Shown piece after piece: positions 20,620 through 28,417 of a stretch of DNA of 64,000 nucleotides. Source of the DNA: DASSQJ01 sp963773655 (GTDB taxonomy: Bacteria; Actinomycetota; Actinomycetes; Actinomycetales; Dermatophilaceae); the NCBI GenBank assembly GCA_963773655.1, contig CAVZBX010000005.1, positions 186,001 to 250,000 on the forward strand, written 5' to 3'. The notes below the pieces were generated by a model that saw only the letters and a list, made by a program, of their open reading frames with translations, was not told the origin of the DNA and made no database searches. Every line of letters starts with the position of its first letter. Positions within the stretch are counted from its first letter, which is position 1. Both the position numbers and the translations under genes were made by a program.

Positions 20620-21866
20620 GTTCCGGATGCCCTCCCTCGGCGCCGACATGACCGAGGGCACGCTGCTCGAGTGGCTGGTGCAGCCGGGCGACCCGTCCAC
20701 CGCGGCGACATCGTCGCGGTCGTCGACACCTCGAAGTCGGCGGTGGAGGTGGAGTGCTTCGACGACGGCGTCGTCGACTCGCTCGTCGTCCAGCCGGGCA
20801 CGAAGGTGCCGGTGGGCACGGTCCTCGCCACGCTGACGACGACCGCCGGAGCGGCACCGGAGCCGGTGCCCGGTCCGTCGGCGGACGCGCCGCCGCGGCG
20901 ACGCCGGGCGCGGCTGCGCCGGCGGAGCCGGTCCCGGCCGCCGCGCCCGAGCCCGGCCCGCTGCCCCACCGGGGTGGCCCGGGCCGGATCTCACCGCTCG
21001 CCCGCCGGCTCGCCGACGAGCTCGGCGTCGACCTCGCGACGGTGCACGGGCACCGGGCTGCAGCGGCGTGATCCGGGCGGAGGACGTCCGCGCCGCGGCT
21101 GCCACCGGGACGGCGGCCCCGGCGGCGGAGCGCGACGCCGCCGGCGCGGGCGGCTCCGCCGCGGAACGCGACGCCGCGGCGCGCGCCCTGGACATGCGGC
21201 GCAGCATCGCGGCGCTGATGACCCGCTCCAACGCCGAGATCCCGCACTACCACCTCACCCTCACCGTCGACCTGCACCGGACCCTGGAGTGGGTGCGGGA
21301 GCGCAACCTCGGGCTGTCGATGGCCGAGCGCCTGGTGCCGGCCGCGGCGCTGATGCGGGCCACCGCGCTCGCCGCCCGTGGAGGTGCCCGAGCTCAACGG
21401 GCACTGGGTCGACGACGCCTTCCGCCCCGCCGAGCACGTCGACCTCGGGCTCATCCTCTCGCTGCGCGGCGGCGGGCTGCTCGTGCCCTCGATCGCGGCC
21501 GCGGAGGCGCTCGACGCCGCCGCGATGATGGCCCGCGTCCGGGACCTGACCCGCCGGGCCCGCAGCGGCCGCCTGCGCGGGTCCGAGCTCGCGCCGCCCA
21601 GCCTCACCGTCTCGAACCTCGGCGACCAGGGCGTCGAGAGCGTGGCCGGGGTGATCTACCCACCGCAGGTCGCCCTCGTGGGGTTCGGCGCGGTCTCCGA
21701 CCGGCCGTGGGCGGTGGACGGGATGCTCGGCGTCCGCCCCCTCGTGACCGTCACCCTGGCGGCGGACCACCGGGCCACCGACGGCGCGATCGGGTCGCGC
21801 TTCCTCAAGGCGCTGGACCGCGTCCTGCAGGACCCGGAGACCACGATGCAGCGGAAGGAGCAGTGA
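20612..21866 (+). pseudogene. dihydrolipoamide acyltransferase (E2), five frame breaks as written
   Basis: Core acyltransferase of the complex. The N-terminal lipoyl domain opens FRMPSLGADMTEG with the lipoyl lysine in DTSKSAVEVE. A Pro/Ala linker follows, then a subunit-binding domain (RISPLARRLADELGVD) and a catalytic domain ending with the active-site motif ADHRATDGAIGSRFL. As written, one base is missing at about 20695/20696 and another in the linker near 20896, and extra bases are at 21051, 21067 and about 21380. The corrected length is 418 codons. The last 480 bases are clean. No E3 gene is nearby, so dihydrolipoamide dehydrogenase must be supplied from elsewhere. Confidence 0.85.
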
Positions 21867-21870
21867 CGCC

Positions 21871-22122
21871 ATGACACCGGACCAGGCCCGGGCCGCACTC
21901 CAGGAGGCGATCGGCCACGTCGTGCCGGGCACCGACCTCTCCGGGATCCCCGACGACGCCGACCTGCGTGACGCCTTCGAGCTCGACTCGCTGGACTTCG
22001 TCGAGGTCGTCGAGCAGCTGAGCGGCATCGTGGGGTTCCGCATCGAGGACCACGAGGCCGAGGCGCTGCGCACCGTCGGGTCGGCGGCGCGGTTCCTCTC
22101 CGCGCGGACGCCGGCGCGCTGA
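21871..22122 (+). CDS. acyl carrier protein
   Basis: An 83-aa acidic carrier protein. The phosphopantetheine-attachment motif is DSLDFVEVV, with serine in ELDSLDF at about residue 34, followed by the usual helix. It begins four bases after the E2 stop with GGAAGGAG upstream, so it belongs to the synthetase-E1-E2 operon. It lies in no fatty-acid or polyketide gene set here, so the likely cargo is an acyl group made by the synthetase or the dehydrogenase; that is inference. The frame is intact, unlike the four genes before it. Confidence 0.92.
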   Translation: MTPDQARAALQEAIGHVVPGTDLSGIPDDADLRDAFELDSLDFVEVVEQLSGIVGFRIEDHEAEALRTVGSAARFLSARTPAR

Positions 22123-22187
22123 CCCCGGGCGCGCTGGCTCCGGGAGCGCTGACCCGGCCGCGCGACCGGCCGCGCTGACGCCGCCGC

Positions 22188-22484
22188 TCAGCCGGTGCCG
22201 GCGATCCGCTCGTGGTGGTGGATCACCTCGGCGACGATGAAGCCCAGGAAGGCCTCGGCGAACTGCGGGTCGAGCCCGGCCTCGTCGGCGAGCGCCCGCA
22301 GCCGTGCCACCTGCTCGACCTCACGCTCGGGGTCCGCGGGCGGCATCCCCCGCCGTGCCTTCAGCTCGCCCACCGCCTGGGTGCACTTGAACCGTTCGGC
22401 GAGCAGGTGCACCAGCGCGGCATCGATGTTGTCGATGCTCGACCGCAGCCGCGCCAGGTCCTCGGGCACACCGGTGTCGCTCAC
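22188..22484 (-). CDS. chorismate mutase (AroQ class)
   Basis: All-helical AroQ-type mutase (98 aa) converting chorismate to prephenate for Phe/Tyr synthesis. The helix-1 pattern LRSSIDNIDAALVHLLAERF, a basic KARRGMPPADPERE linker and a C-terminal helix ending EVIHHHERI match the short actinobacterial form. The GTG is chosen because TACGAT lies six bases upstream, predicting a leaderless message; an upstream ATG would add 12 residues but cross that box. No secretion signal. It is tail-to-tail with the acyl carrier gene. Confidence 0.88.
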   Translation of the reverse strand: MSDTGVPEDLARLRSSIDNIDAALVHLLAERFKCTQAVGELKARRGMPPADPEREVEQVARLRALADEAGLDPQFAEAFLGFIVAEVIHHHERIAGTG

Positions 22485-22490
22485 GCCGCC

Positions 22491-22496
22491 ATCGTA
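22491..22496 (-). promoter_or_regulatory. -10 box TACGAT for leaderless chorismate mutase
   Basis: TACGAT followed by 6 bases and then the GTG. The same box with the same spacing precedes the neighbouring acylphosphatase gene. Confidence 0.55.
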
Positions 22497-22538
22497 GGAA
22501 GACGGCCGCACCGGCCGCACCGGTCGTCCACCGGGCGG

Positions 22539-22838
22539 TCAGCGCTCGCGGAAGCCGCTCTCACCCCGGGCCCGGGCCCACTGCGGGGTCGACACCGCCG
22601 TCACCCGCCCCGGGCGCCGGGCGGTGGACACGTCCTCGCGCAGCAGCGCCAGCAGCCGCTCCACCGACTCGCGTGGCCCCTCCGCCACCACCTCCACCCG
22701 GCGGTCGTCGGTGTTGCGCGCCCACCCGGCCAGGCCGAGCTCGAGGGCGCGGGCCCGGGTCCACCAGCGGAAGCCCACGCCCTGCACGCGGCCCCGGACG
22801 AAGACGGTGGCCCGGACCTCCGTGTCGCGTTCCTCCAT
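22539..22838 (-). CDS. acyP: acylphosphatase
   Basis: Small alpha/beta enzyme (99 aa) hydrolysing acyl phosphates. The substrate-binding arginine lies in VRGRVQGVGFRWWT and the catalytic asparagine in GWARNTDDRRVEVVAEG, both at family positions. The ATG is set by the TACGAT box six bases upstream. In related genomes acyP lies directly between smc and mutM; here smc is 14 kb away on the other side of the ATPase block. Confidence 0.95.
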   Translation of the reverse strand: MEERDTEVRATVFVRGRVQGVGFRWWTRARALELGLAGWARNTDDRRVEVVAEGPRESVERLLALLREDVSTARRPGRVTAVSTPQWARARGESGFRER

Positions 22839-22844
22839 CCCGGC

Positions 22845-22850
22845 ATCGTA
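22845..22850 (-). promoter_or_regulatory. -10 box TACGAT for leaderless acylphosphatase
   Basis: TACGAT, then 6 bases, then the ATG; no Shine-Dalgarno sequence fits in the gap. Confidence 0.55.
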
Positions 22851-23003
22851 GGAGCGGCCCGGACGCGACCGGCGCCGGAGGGGCAGCCCGCCCGCACTGG
22901 GTGCCGGCGGAGCGGCCGCTTGCCCGCCCGACAGCTCAGGAGCGGATGGGCGCGGGTCGCGACATCGGGGGAACCGGGTGCCGCCCGCGTCCGTCCGACG
23001 GGC

Positions 23004-23882
23004 ATGGCCGACCTCACCCGCCGTTCTCTCGTCGCCGGCTGCGCGGCCGCCGCGACGCTCGCCCTCACCGGGTGCGGCAGCACGACCGCCGGCGACGACC
23101 CCGGGGGCGGCGACGCGGACGGCCCCGCCGACCTCACGGCGCTGCGGCTGTTCACCACCGGCGGCTTCACCACGGCCCTCGTCGCCTTCCGCACCGTGCC
23201 CGAGCTCACCCTCACCGCGGACGGGCGGCTGCTCACCCCCGACCCGGTGCCCGAGATCTACCCCGGCCCGCTGCTGCTGCACCTGACCGCTCGCGACGTC
23301 GACGCCGCGGGACGCGCCGCCCTCGCCGAGACCGTGCTGACCAGCGGCCTGGTGACGACGCCCCCGCCGGACTTCGGCACCCCCGGCATCGCCGACGCGG
23401 GGGCGACCACCCTGCGGGTGAGCCTCGACGGCAGGGAGACCGAGCTCACCGCCGACGCCCTCACCGAGGTCGTCGGCGGCACCGGCCTCACCGACGAGCA
23501 GCGACGGGACCGCGAAACCTTCCGTGCCCTCGTCGACCGGCTGCGCGATGTCGAGGGCACCATCGGCGCCGAGCACCTGGGCGCCCCCGTGCCCTACGCC
23601 CCAGAGGGGGTGTGGCTGCGGGCGATCCGGGCGCCCGACGTGCGGGTCGCCGAGGGCCCCGCCCCGGTCGTGGTCCCCTGGCCCGTCCCCGGCGTCGACC
23701 TCGCCGCCCTCACGGCCCCCACCCTGGTCGAGGGCGCCACCGCGGAGGCGGTGCTGGACGCGCTCGAGGACCGCACCGAGCTCACCCGGTTCCGCGCCCC
23801 GGCCGACGCCCCGGGGGCCCCGGCGTACGAGGTGCTCGTCCGGCCGGCCCTCCCCGGTGACCCCGAGGACGGGAACCTCTGA
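23004..23882 (+). CDS. secreted lipoprotein, unknown function
   Basis: A 292-aa protein beginning with RRSLVAGCAAAATLALTGC: twin arginines, a hydrophobic stretch and a lipobox (LTGC) with the lipidated cysteine at about residue 24, so it is predicted to be Tat- or Sec-exported and membrane-anchored. A Gly/Asp-rich linker follows. The mature part has no motif I recognise. The ATG is preceded by only weak purine sequence. It is followed after 80 bases by an acyltransferase with its own promoter. Confidence 0.78.
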   Translation: MADLTRRSLVAGCAAAATLALTGCGSTTAGDDPGGGDADGPADLTALRLFTTGGFTTALVAFRTVPELTLTADGRLLTPDPVPEIYPGPLLLHLTARDVDAAGRAALAETVLTSGLVTTPPPDFGTPGIADAGATTLRVSLDGRETELTADALTEVVGGTGLTDEQRRDRETFRALVDRLRDVEGTIGAEHLGAPVPYAPEGVWLRAIRAPDVRVAEGPAPVVVPWPVPGVDLAALTAPTLVEGATAEAVLDALEDRTELTRFRAPADAPGAPAYEVLVRPALPGDPEDGNL

Positions 23883-23950
23883 CGGCACGCCACGAGCCCC
23901 TACCACCCGTCACCTGAGCGCGCCTCCGCCACAACCGCCCCATCCGTCCC

Positions 23951-23956
23951 TACGGT
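23951..23956 (+). promoter_or_regulatory. -10 box TACGGT for leaderless acyltransferase
   Basis: TACGGT followed by 6 bases (TGGCCC) and the ATG. Confidence 0.55.
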
Positions 23957-23962
23957 TGGCCC

Positions 23963-25897
23963 ATGGAGCCGCCGGCCGGCACCCTCGCGCCCCCACGCCG
24001 TCCGCCCCCGACCACCGCCCCGGCGGCGCGGGACGCACGCGCCGGTTCCGGGCGCCTCCCCGGCCTGGACGGGTTGCGGGCGGTCGCGGTCACCGCCGTC
24101 GTCGTGTTCCACCTCGACCCCCGCTGGCTGCCCGGCGGGTTCCTCGGTGTCGACGTGTTCTTCGTCGTCTCCGGCTTCCTCATCACCACCCTGCTCGTCC
24201 GCGAGCACGCCGCCACGGGCACCGTCGACCTCGGCGCGTTCTGGGCCCGCCGCGCCCGCCGCCTCCTCCCCGCACTCCTGGTCGCCGTGCCCTTCGCGGT
24301 GCTGCTCGCCCGCCTCACCGAGGGCGACCTGCTCGTCGGCATCGGCCGGCAGGTCGTCGGTGCGGCCACGTTCACGTCCAACTGGCTCGAGGTCGCCGCC
24401 GGCTCCGACTACTTCGCCGCCGGCACCCCGGTGCTCTTCGCCAACCTCTGGTCGCTGGCGGTGGAGGAGCAGTTCTACCTGCTGTGGCCGCTCGCGGTGC
24501 TCCTCCTGCTGCGGCGGGTCCCGCGGTCGCGGGGCCGGGCAGCGATCGCCCTCGGCCTCGCGGCCACCTCCACCGCGCTCATGGCCGTCCTCCTCGACCC
24601 TGCCCACCCCACCCGGGTCTACTACGGCACGGACACCCACGTCATGGGCCTGATGATCGGCGCGGCGCTGGCCTTCTCCTGGACCGGTCCACGCCGGGCC
24701 GGCACCCGGTCGCCGGCGTGGCAGCGCCACCGCCGCACCGTGCTCGCCGGCTCGGCAGGGGTGCTGCTCGTGCTGTTCCTCACCGTCGACGAGACCTCCC
24801 CGCTCACCTTCCGCGGTGGCATCCTGCTCGCGTCGGTGGCGACCGCGGGCCTGGTCCTGGCGCTCGTCGACCGTCCCGGCCGGGCCCGTGCCCTGTTCGA
24901 GGTGCCGGCCATGCGGTGGGTCGGTGCGCGCAGCTACGGCATCTACGTGTGGCACTGGCCCGTCGTCCTCGTCGTGGGCCAGGACCTTCCCGTGCAGCCC
25001 GGCGGCAGCACGTACCTGCTGTCCCGGGCGTGGTGCGTCGTCGTCACGCTCGTCATCGCCGACCTCTCGTACCGCTTCGTCGAGATGCCGGTGCGGAGGC
25101 TCGGCTTCGCGGGAGCCGGAGCCGAGGTGGCACTGCTCATGCGCCGCGCCGGCGCCCGGCGCGCCCGGCTGGCCTACGGCGTCGCCGCTGCGCTGGCGGT
25201 GAGCGTCGTCGCCGTGCTCCTCACCGCCCCCGACCGCTCGACCACGGAGGAGCTGCTCCGCGCCAACGAGGCCGAGCTCGCCGCGGCGGCGGCTCCCCTG
25301 GCGTCCGTCCCGTCGGCCGACCCCACGCCGCGGCCGGCCGCCGACCGACGGCCCCCGGTGGACCAGGACTGGTCGATGCCGACGGGGCGCGAGATCGACG
25401 CCTTCGGCGACTCGATGCTCGTCGGCGCCAAGCACGCCATGGAGTACTACTTCCCCGCGGTCCGGATGGACGCGCGCTCCAACCGGCGGTGGGGCGAGGC
25501 CCCGGCACTGGTGCGGACCCGTGGCGACGCGTTGCGCCGCGCCGTGGTCCTGTCCTTCGGGACCAACGCCGGCACCGACGTCGCGGCCGTGGAGAAGGTG
25601 CTCGACCTCGTGGGCCCGGACCGGATGGTGGTCGTGGTCACCGTCCACGGACCGTTCGCGCGGGTCGACGCCGACAACACGGCGCTGGAGCGGCTCGTCG
25701 ACGGGCGCGACAACGTCGCGCTGGCCGAGTGGGACCAGGCGCTCGCGGGCACCTCCGGGATGCTCCAGTCCGACGGCATCCACCCCTCGATCGAGGGCGC
25801 GCACCTCTACAGCGCCACGGTGCGGGAGGCCCTCGCCGAGCTGTCCGAGCGGCACACCGGGACCCCGGTCAGGCTCGAGGAGCTGCCCGTCCCCTGA
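23963..25897 (+). CDS. membrane acyltransferase 3 with C-terminal SGNH domain (OafA-like)
   Basis: O-acyltransferase that modifies a surface glycan (644 aa). Acyltransferase-3 core: LDGLRAVAVTAVVVFHLD with the catalytic histidine, then GVDVFFVVSGFLIT, ARRLLPAL and NLWSLAVEEQFYLLWP; ten or so membrane spans end near residue 420. A Pro/Ala linker leads to an SGNH-like domain with FGDSMLVGAK, a SFGTNAG block and the final catalytic pair in SDGIHPS. The start is fixed by the TANNNT box. Its 3' end overlaps the convergent mutM by 29 bases. The glycan acceptor cannot be told from sequence. Confidence 0.92.
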   Translation: MEPPAGTLAPPRRPPPTTAPAARDARAGSGRLPGLDGLRAVAVTAVVVFHLDPRWLPGGFLGVDVFFVVSGFLITTLLVREHAATGTVDLGAFWARRARRLLPALLVAVPFAVLLARLTEGDLLVGIGRQVVGAATFTSNWLEVAAGSDYFAAGTPVLFANLWSLAVEEQFYLLWPLAVLLLLRRVPRSRGRAAIALGLAATSTALMAVLLDPAHPTRVYYGTDTHVMGLMIGAALAFSWTGPRRAGTRSPAWQRHRRTVLAGSAGVLLVLFLTVDETSPLTFRGGILLASVATAGLVLALVDRPGRARALFEVPAMRWVGARSYGIYVWHWPVVLVVGQDLPVQPGGSTYLLSRAWCVVVTLVIADLSYRFVEMPVRRLGFAGAGAEVALLMRRAGARRARLAYGVAAALAVSVVAVLLTAPDRSTTEELLRANEAELAAAAAPLASVPSADPTPRPAADRRPPVDQDWSMPTGREIDAFGDSMLVGAKHAMEYYFPAVRMDARSNRRWGEAPALVRTRGDALRRAVVLSFGTNAGTDVAAVEKVLDLVGPDRMVVVVTVHGPFARVDADNTALERLVDGRDNVALAEWDQALAGTSGMLQSDGIHPSIEGAHLYSATVREALAELSERHTGTPVRLEELPVP

Positions 25898-26744
25898 CGG
25901 CGCGGGGCCGGGTCTGGCAGCGCGGGCACGAGTACGAGCTGCGGTTCATGAACTGCTCGCGCCGGATGGGGGTGCCGCACCGGCGGCACGGCCGGCCGGC
26001 CTGGCCGTAGGCCGCGAGCGAGCGGTCGAAGTAGCCCGAGGCGCCGTTGACGTTGACGTAGAGGGCGTCGAAGCTGGTGCCGCCCTGGTCGAGGGCCTCG
26101 CGCATGACGTCCGTGGCGTGGTCGAGCAGCGCCGCGACCCGTGGTCGCGAGAGTGCGCTCGCGGCTCGCTCGCCGTGCACCCCCGCGCGCCACAGCGCCT
26201 CGTCCGCGTAGATGTTGCCGATGCCGGAGACGACGGACTGGTTGAGCAGCACCCGCTTGATGCCGCTGTGGCTGGTGCGGATCCGGCGCACGACGGCGTC
26301 GCGGTCGAAGGCGGGCTCCAGGGGGTCCGGTGCGATGTGGGCGATGGCGCGGGGGATGCCGTCCGGGCCGAGCTCGCTGATCGCCAGGCCCCCGAAGGTC
26401 CGCTGGTCGACGAAGCGCAGCTCGGCGCCGCCGTCGGTGAACCGGAACCGGGCGTGGAGGTGTGTCTCGTAGGGGGCGCCGGGCTGCTCGACGAGGAGCT
26501 GGCCGCTCATCCCCAGGTGGAGGAGCAGGCCGAGGTCGTCCTGGAGGTCCCACCACAGGTACTTGCCCCGGCGGCGCACGGCGGCGACCCGGCGCCCGGC
26601 GATCCGGTCGGCGAGGTCCCCGGGGCCGGCGAGGTGGCGGCGCGCGACCCGGTGCCCACGCAGCTCGACGTCGGCGATGGTGCGGCCCTCGACGTGGATG
26701 GCGAGGCCGCGGCGGACGACCTCGACCTCGGGGAGCTCAGGCAC
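25869..26744 (-). CDS. mutM: formamidopyrimidine-DNA glycosylase
   Basis: Base-excision repair enzyme that removes 8-oxoguanine and formamidopyrimidines (291 aa). After the initiator comes PELPEVEVV, in which Pro2 is the catalytic nucleophile and Glu3 assists; the lysine of RRGKYLWWDL and the helix-2-turn-helix region NQSVVSGIGNIYADE follow. The C-terminal zinc finger has four cysteines (CRRC ... CPRC). The GTG overlaps the end of rnc by 8 bases. A short basic C-terminal tail follows the finger. Confidence 0.97.
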   Translation of the reverse strand: MPELPEVEVVRRGLAIHVEGRTIADVELRGHRVARRHLAGPGDLADRIAGRRVAAVRRRGKYLWWDLQDDLGLLLHLGMSGQLLVEQPGAPYETHLHARFRFTDGGAELRFVDQRTFGGLAISELGPDGIPRAIAHIAPDPLEPAFDRDAVVRRIRTSHSGIKRVLLNQSVVSGIGNIYADEALWRAGVHGERAASALSRPRVAALLDHATDVMREALDQGGTSFDALYVNVNGASGYFDRSLAAYGQAGRPCRRCGTPIRREQFMNRSSYSCPRCQTRPRAVRGRAAPRA

Positions 26745-27519
26745 TCTCGGCGTCGCCCTCGGGGGCGGGCTCCTCCTCGGCCGTGGCGATCGGCGCCTCG
26801 TGGAGGTCGCGGACGGCGGTCCAGGCCAGCGCAGCGGCCTCCTGCTCGGCGACCTTCTTCGTGCGCCCGGCGCCGCGGCCCAGGACCCGGCCACCGAGGC
26901 TCACCTCGGCCTGGAACCACTTGGCGTGCTCGGGGCCGTCCTCGCTGACGGCGTACTCCGGCGCCCCCAGGGAGTGCCGGGAGGCGATCTCCTGCAGGCT
27001 GGTCTTCCAGTCGAGGCCCGCACCGAGGGTGGCCGACTGCGCGAGCAGCGGGTCGACGAGGTGGTGGACGAGCTCGGTGGCGGCGTCGATGCCGGCGCAC
27101 GAGTACACGGCGCCGATGACGGCCTCGACGGTGTCGGCGAGGATGGAGTCCTTGTCGCGGCCGCCCGTGGTCTCCTCGCCCCGGCCGAGGAACACGTGGT
27201 CGCCGAGGCCCAGCGTGCGCCCCACGTCGGCGAGCGCGCGCATGTTGACCACGGCCGCGCGCAGCTTCGCGAGCTGGCCCTCGCTGGTGTCCGGGTGGGT
27301 CTCGTAGAGGGTGGTCGTGACGACGAGGCCGAGGACGGAGTCGCCGAGGAACTCGAGGCGCTCGTTGTGCGGGACCCCGCCGGCCTCGTACGCGTAGGAC
27401 CGGTGCGTCAGGGCGCGCCGGAGCAGCGCCTCGTCGACGTCCTCACGGGTGACCTGCTCGAGGTGCCGGAGGAGCTCGGCTACGGGGCGCAGCGGGGCGA
27501 GCTCGTCGGCCGCCGCCAT
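26737..27519 (-). CDS. rnc: ribonuclease III
   Basis: Double-strand-specific RNase for rRNA and mRNA processing (260 aa). The signature HNERLEFLGDSVLGL carries the metal-binding Glu/Asp, and DTVEAVIGAVY holds the second acidic pair. A double-stranded-RNA-binding domain covers residues about 170-240 (KTSLQEIASRH to KKVAEQEAAALAW), with an acidic tail after it. The ATG gives MAAADELAPL; there is no strong ribosome site, so it may be coupled to rpmF 10 bases upstream. Order DUF177-rpmF-rnc-mutM is the usual actinobacterial operon. Confidence 0.97.
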   Translation of the reverse strand: MAAADELAPLRPVAELLRHLEQVTREDVDEALLRRALTHRSYAYEAGGVPHNERLEFLGDSVLGLVVTTTLYETHPDTSEGQLAKLRAAVVNMRALADVGRTLGLGDHVFLGRGEETTGGRDKDSILADTVEAVIGAVYSCAGIDAATELVHHLVDPLLAQSATLGAGLDWKTSLQEIASRHSLGAPEYAVSEDGPEHAKWFQAEVSLGGRVLGRGAGRTKKVAEQEAAALAWTAVRDLHEAPIATAEEEPAPEGDAESA

Positions 27520-27529
27520 GGGCCGGGTG

Positions 27530-27724
27530 TCAGGCCTGGTGCTCGGAGCGCTCGGCCGCCCCGAAGTGACGACCCTTGTAGGTGCCGCAGGACGGGCACG
27601 CGGTGTGCGGCTGGGTCGGCGCCTTGCACTGCGGGCAGGTCGTGGTGGCGACCACCGTCGCCTTCCAGTTGGCGCGGCGCGAGCGGGTGTTGGAGCGCGA
27701 CATCTTCCGCTTGGGAACGGCCAC
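27530..27724 (-). CDS. rpmF: 50S ribosomal protein L32, zinc-binding form
   Basis: A 64-aa basic protein starting AVPKRKMSRSNTRSRRANW, the canonical L32 N-terminus. Two CxxC pairs (CPQC and CPSC) make the zinc ribbon, so this is the C+ paralogue. The GTG starts one base after the DUF177 stop. Confidence 0.97.
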   Translation of the reverse strand: MAVPKRKMSRSNTRSRRANWKATVVATTTCPQCKAPTQPHTACPSCGTYKGRHFGAAERSEHQA

Positions 27725-27725
27725 G

Positions 27726-28304
27726 TCAGGTCCTCTTCTCTGTCGTCGAGGGCGGCTCCTCGGCCAGGGCCGAGAGCGCCGCCCACCGGGGGTCGGTCGT
27801 GTCGTGCCGGTGCTCCGGGTCCTCCGCGAGCGGCTGGCCGCACTCGGAGCACAGCCCGGGGCAGTCGGGCCGGCACACCGGCTGGAACGGCAGTGCAGGC
27901 ACCACCGTGTCCCGGAGCACCGGCTCGAGGTCGACCAGGCCGTCCTCGATGCGGTACTCCTCGTCGGCGTCCTCGTCCCCCACCTGCTGGTGGTGGACGT
28001 GCCGATCGGCGTGAACGAACAGCTCCTGGAAGGTCCCGTCGACGGTCTGGCTGACGGGATCCAGGCACCGCACGCAGGCGCCGGTCGCCGTGCCGCGGAC
28101 CGAACCGGTGACGAGCACGCCCTCGACGACCGACTCCATCCGCAGCTCGAGGTGGAGCGGCGCTCCCTCCTCGACGCGGATGACGTCGGTGCCGAGCTCG
28201 CTCGGCGCCCCGACCTCCCGCTCCAGCTCGTGCATCGTCCCGGGCCGGCGTCCGACGAGCTTGGTGTCCAGCACGTACGGGGACCGGGGATCGGGGTGAG
28301 TCAT
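27726..28304 (-). CDS. DUF177 / YceD-family protein
   Basis: A 192-aa protein of the family linked to rRNA and L32 accumulation. The core GSVRGTATGACVRCLDPV, followed by acidic sequence, then CRPDCPGLCSECG, is the conserved DUF177 cysteine cluster. It is the first gene of the DUF177-rpmF-rnc-mutM operon, with only one base between it and rpmF. ATG at 28304; a TAACCT box lies on the minus strand about 60 bases upstream. The role in ribosome biogenesis is from family knowledge. Confidence 0.92.
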   Translation of the reverse strand: MTHPDPRSPYVLDTKLVGRRPGTMHELEREVGAPSELGTDVIRVEEGAPLHLELRMESVVEGVLVTGSVRGTATGACVRCLDPVSQTVDGTFQELFVHADRHVHHQQVGDEDADEEYRIEDGLVDLEPVLRDTVVPALPFQPVCRPDCPGLCSECGQPLAEDPEHRHDTTDPRWAALSALAEEPPSTTEKRT

Positions 28305-28417
28305 GGCCTTCGTGGTGGGTCAGGGATGGTTCGGGCCACGCCGCACGGACGCAGACCGAGGGTCAAGGTTACCGGTCGGGTGGTCACCGCCCAAACCGGA
28401 GGGAGCAGCGGACCGGC

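Noticed and set aside
25869..25900. mutM ending before the acyltransferase stop
   Set aside because: The mutM frame has no stop after the zinc finger until 25869, so a 29-base tail-to-tail overlap is accepted.
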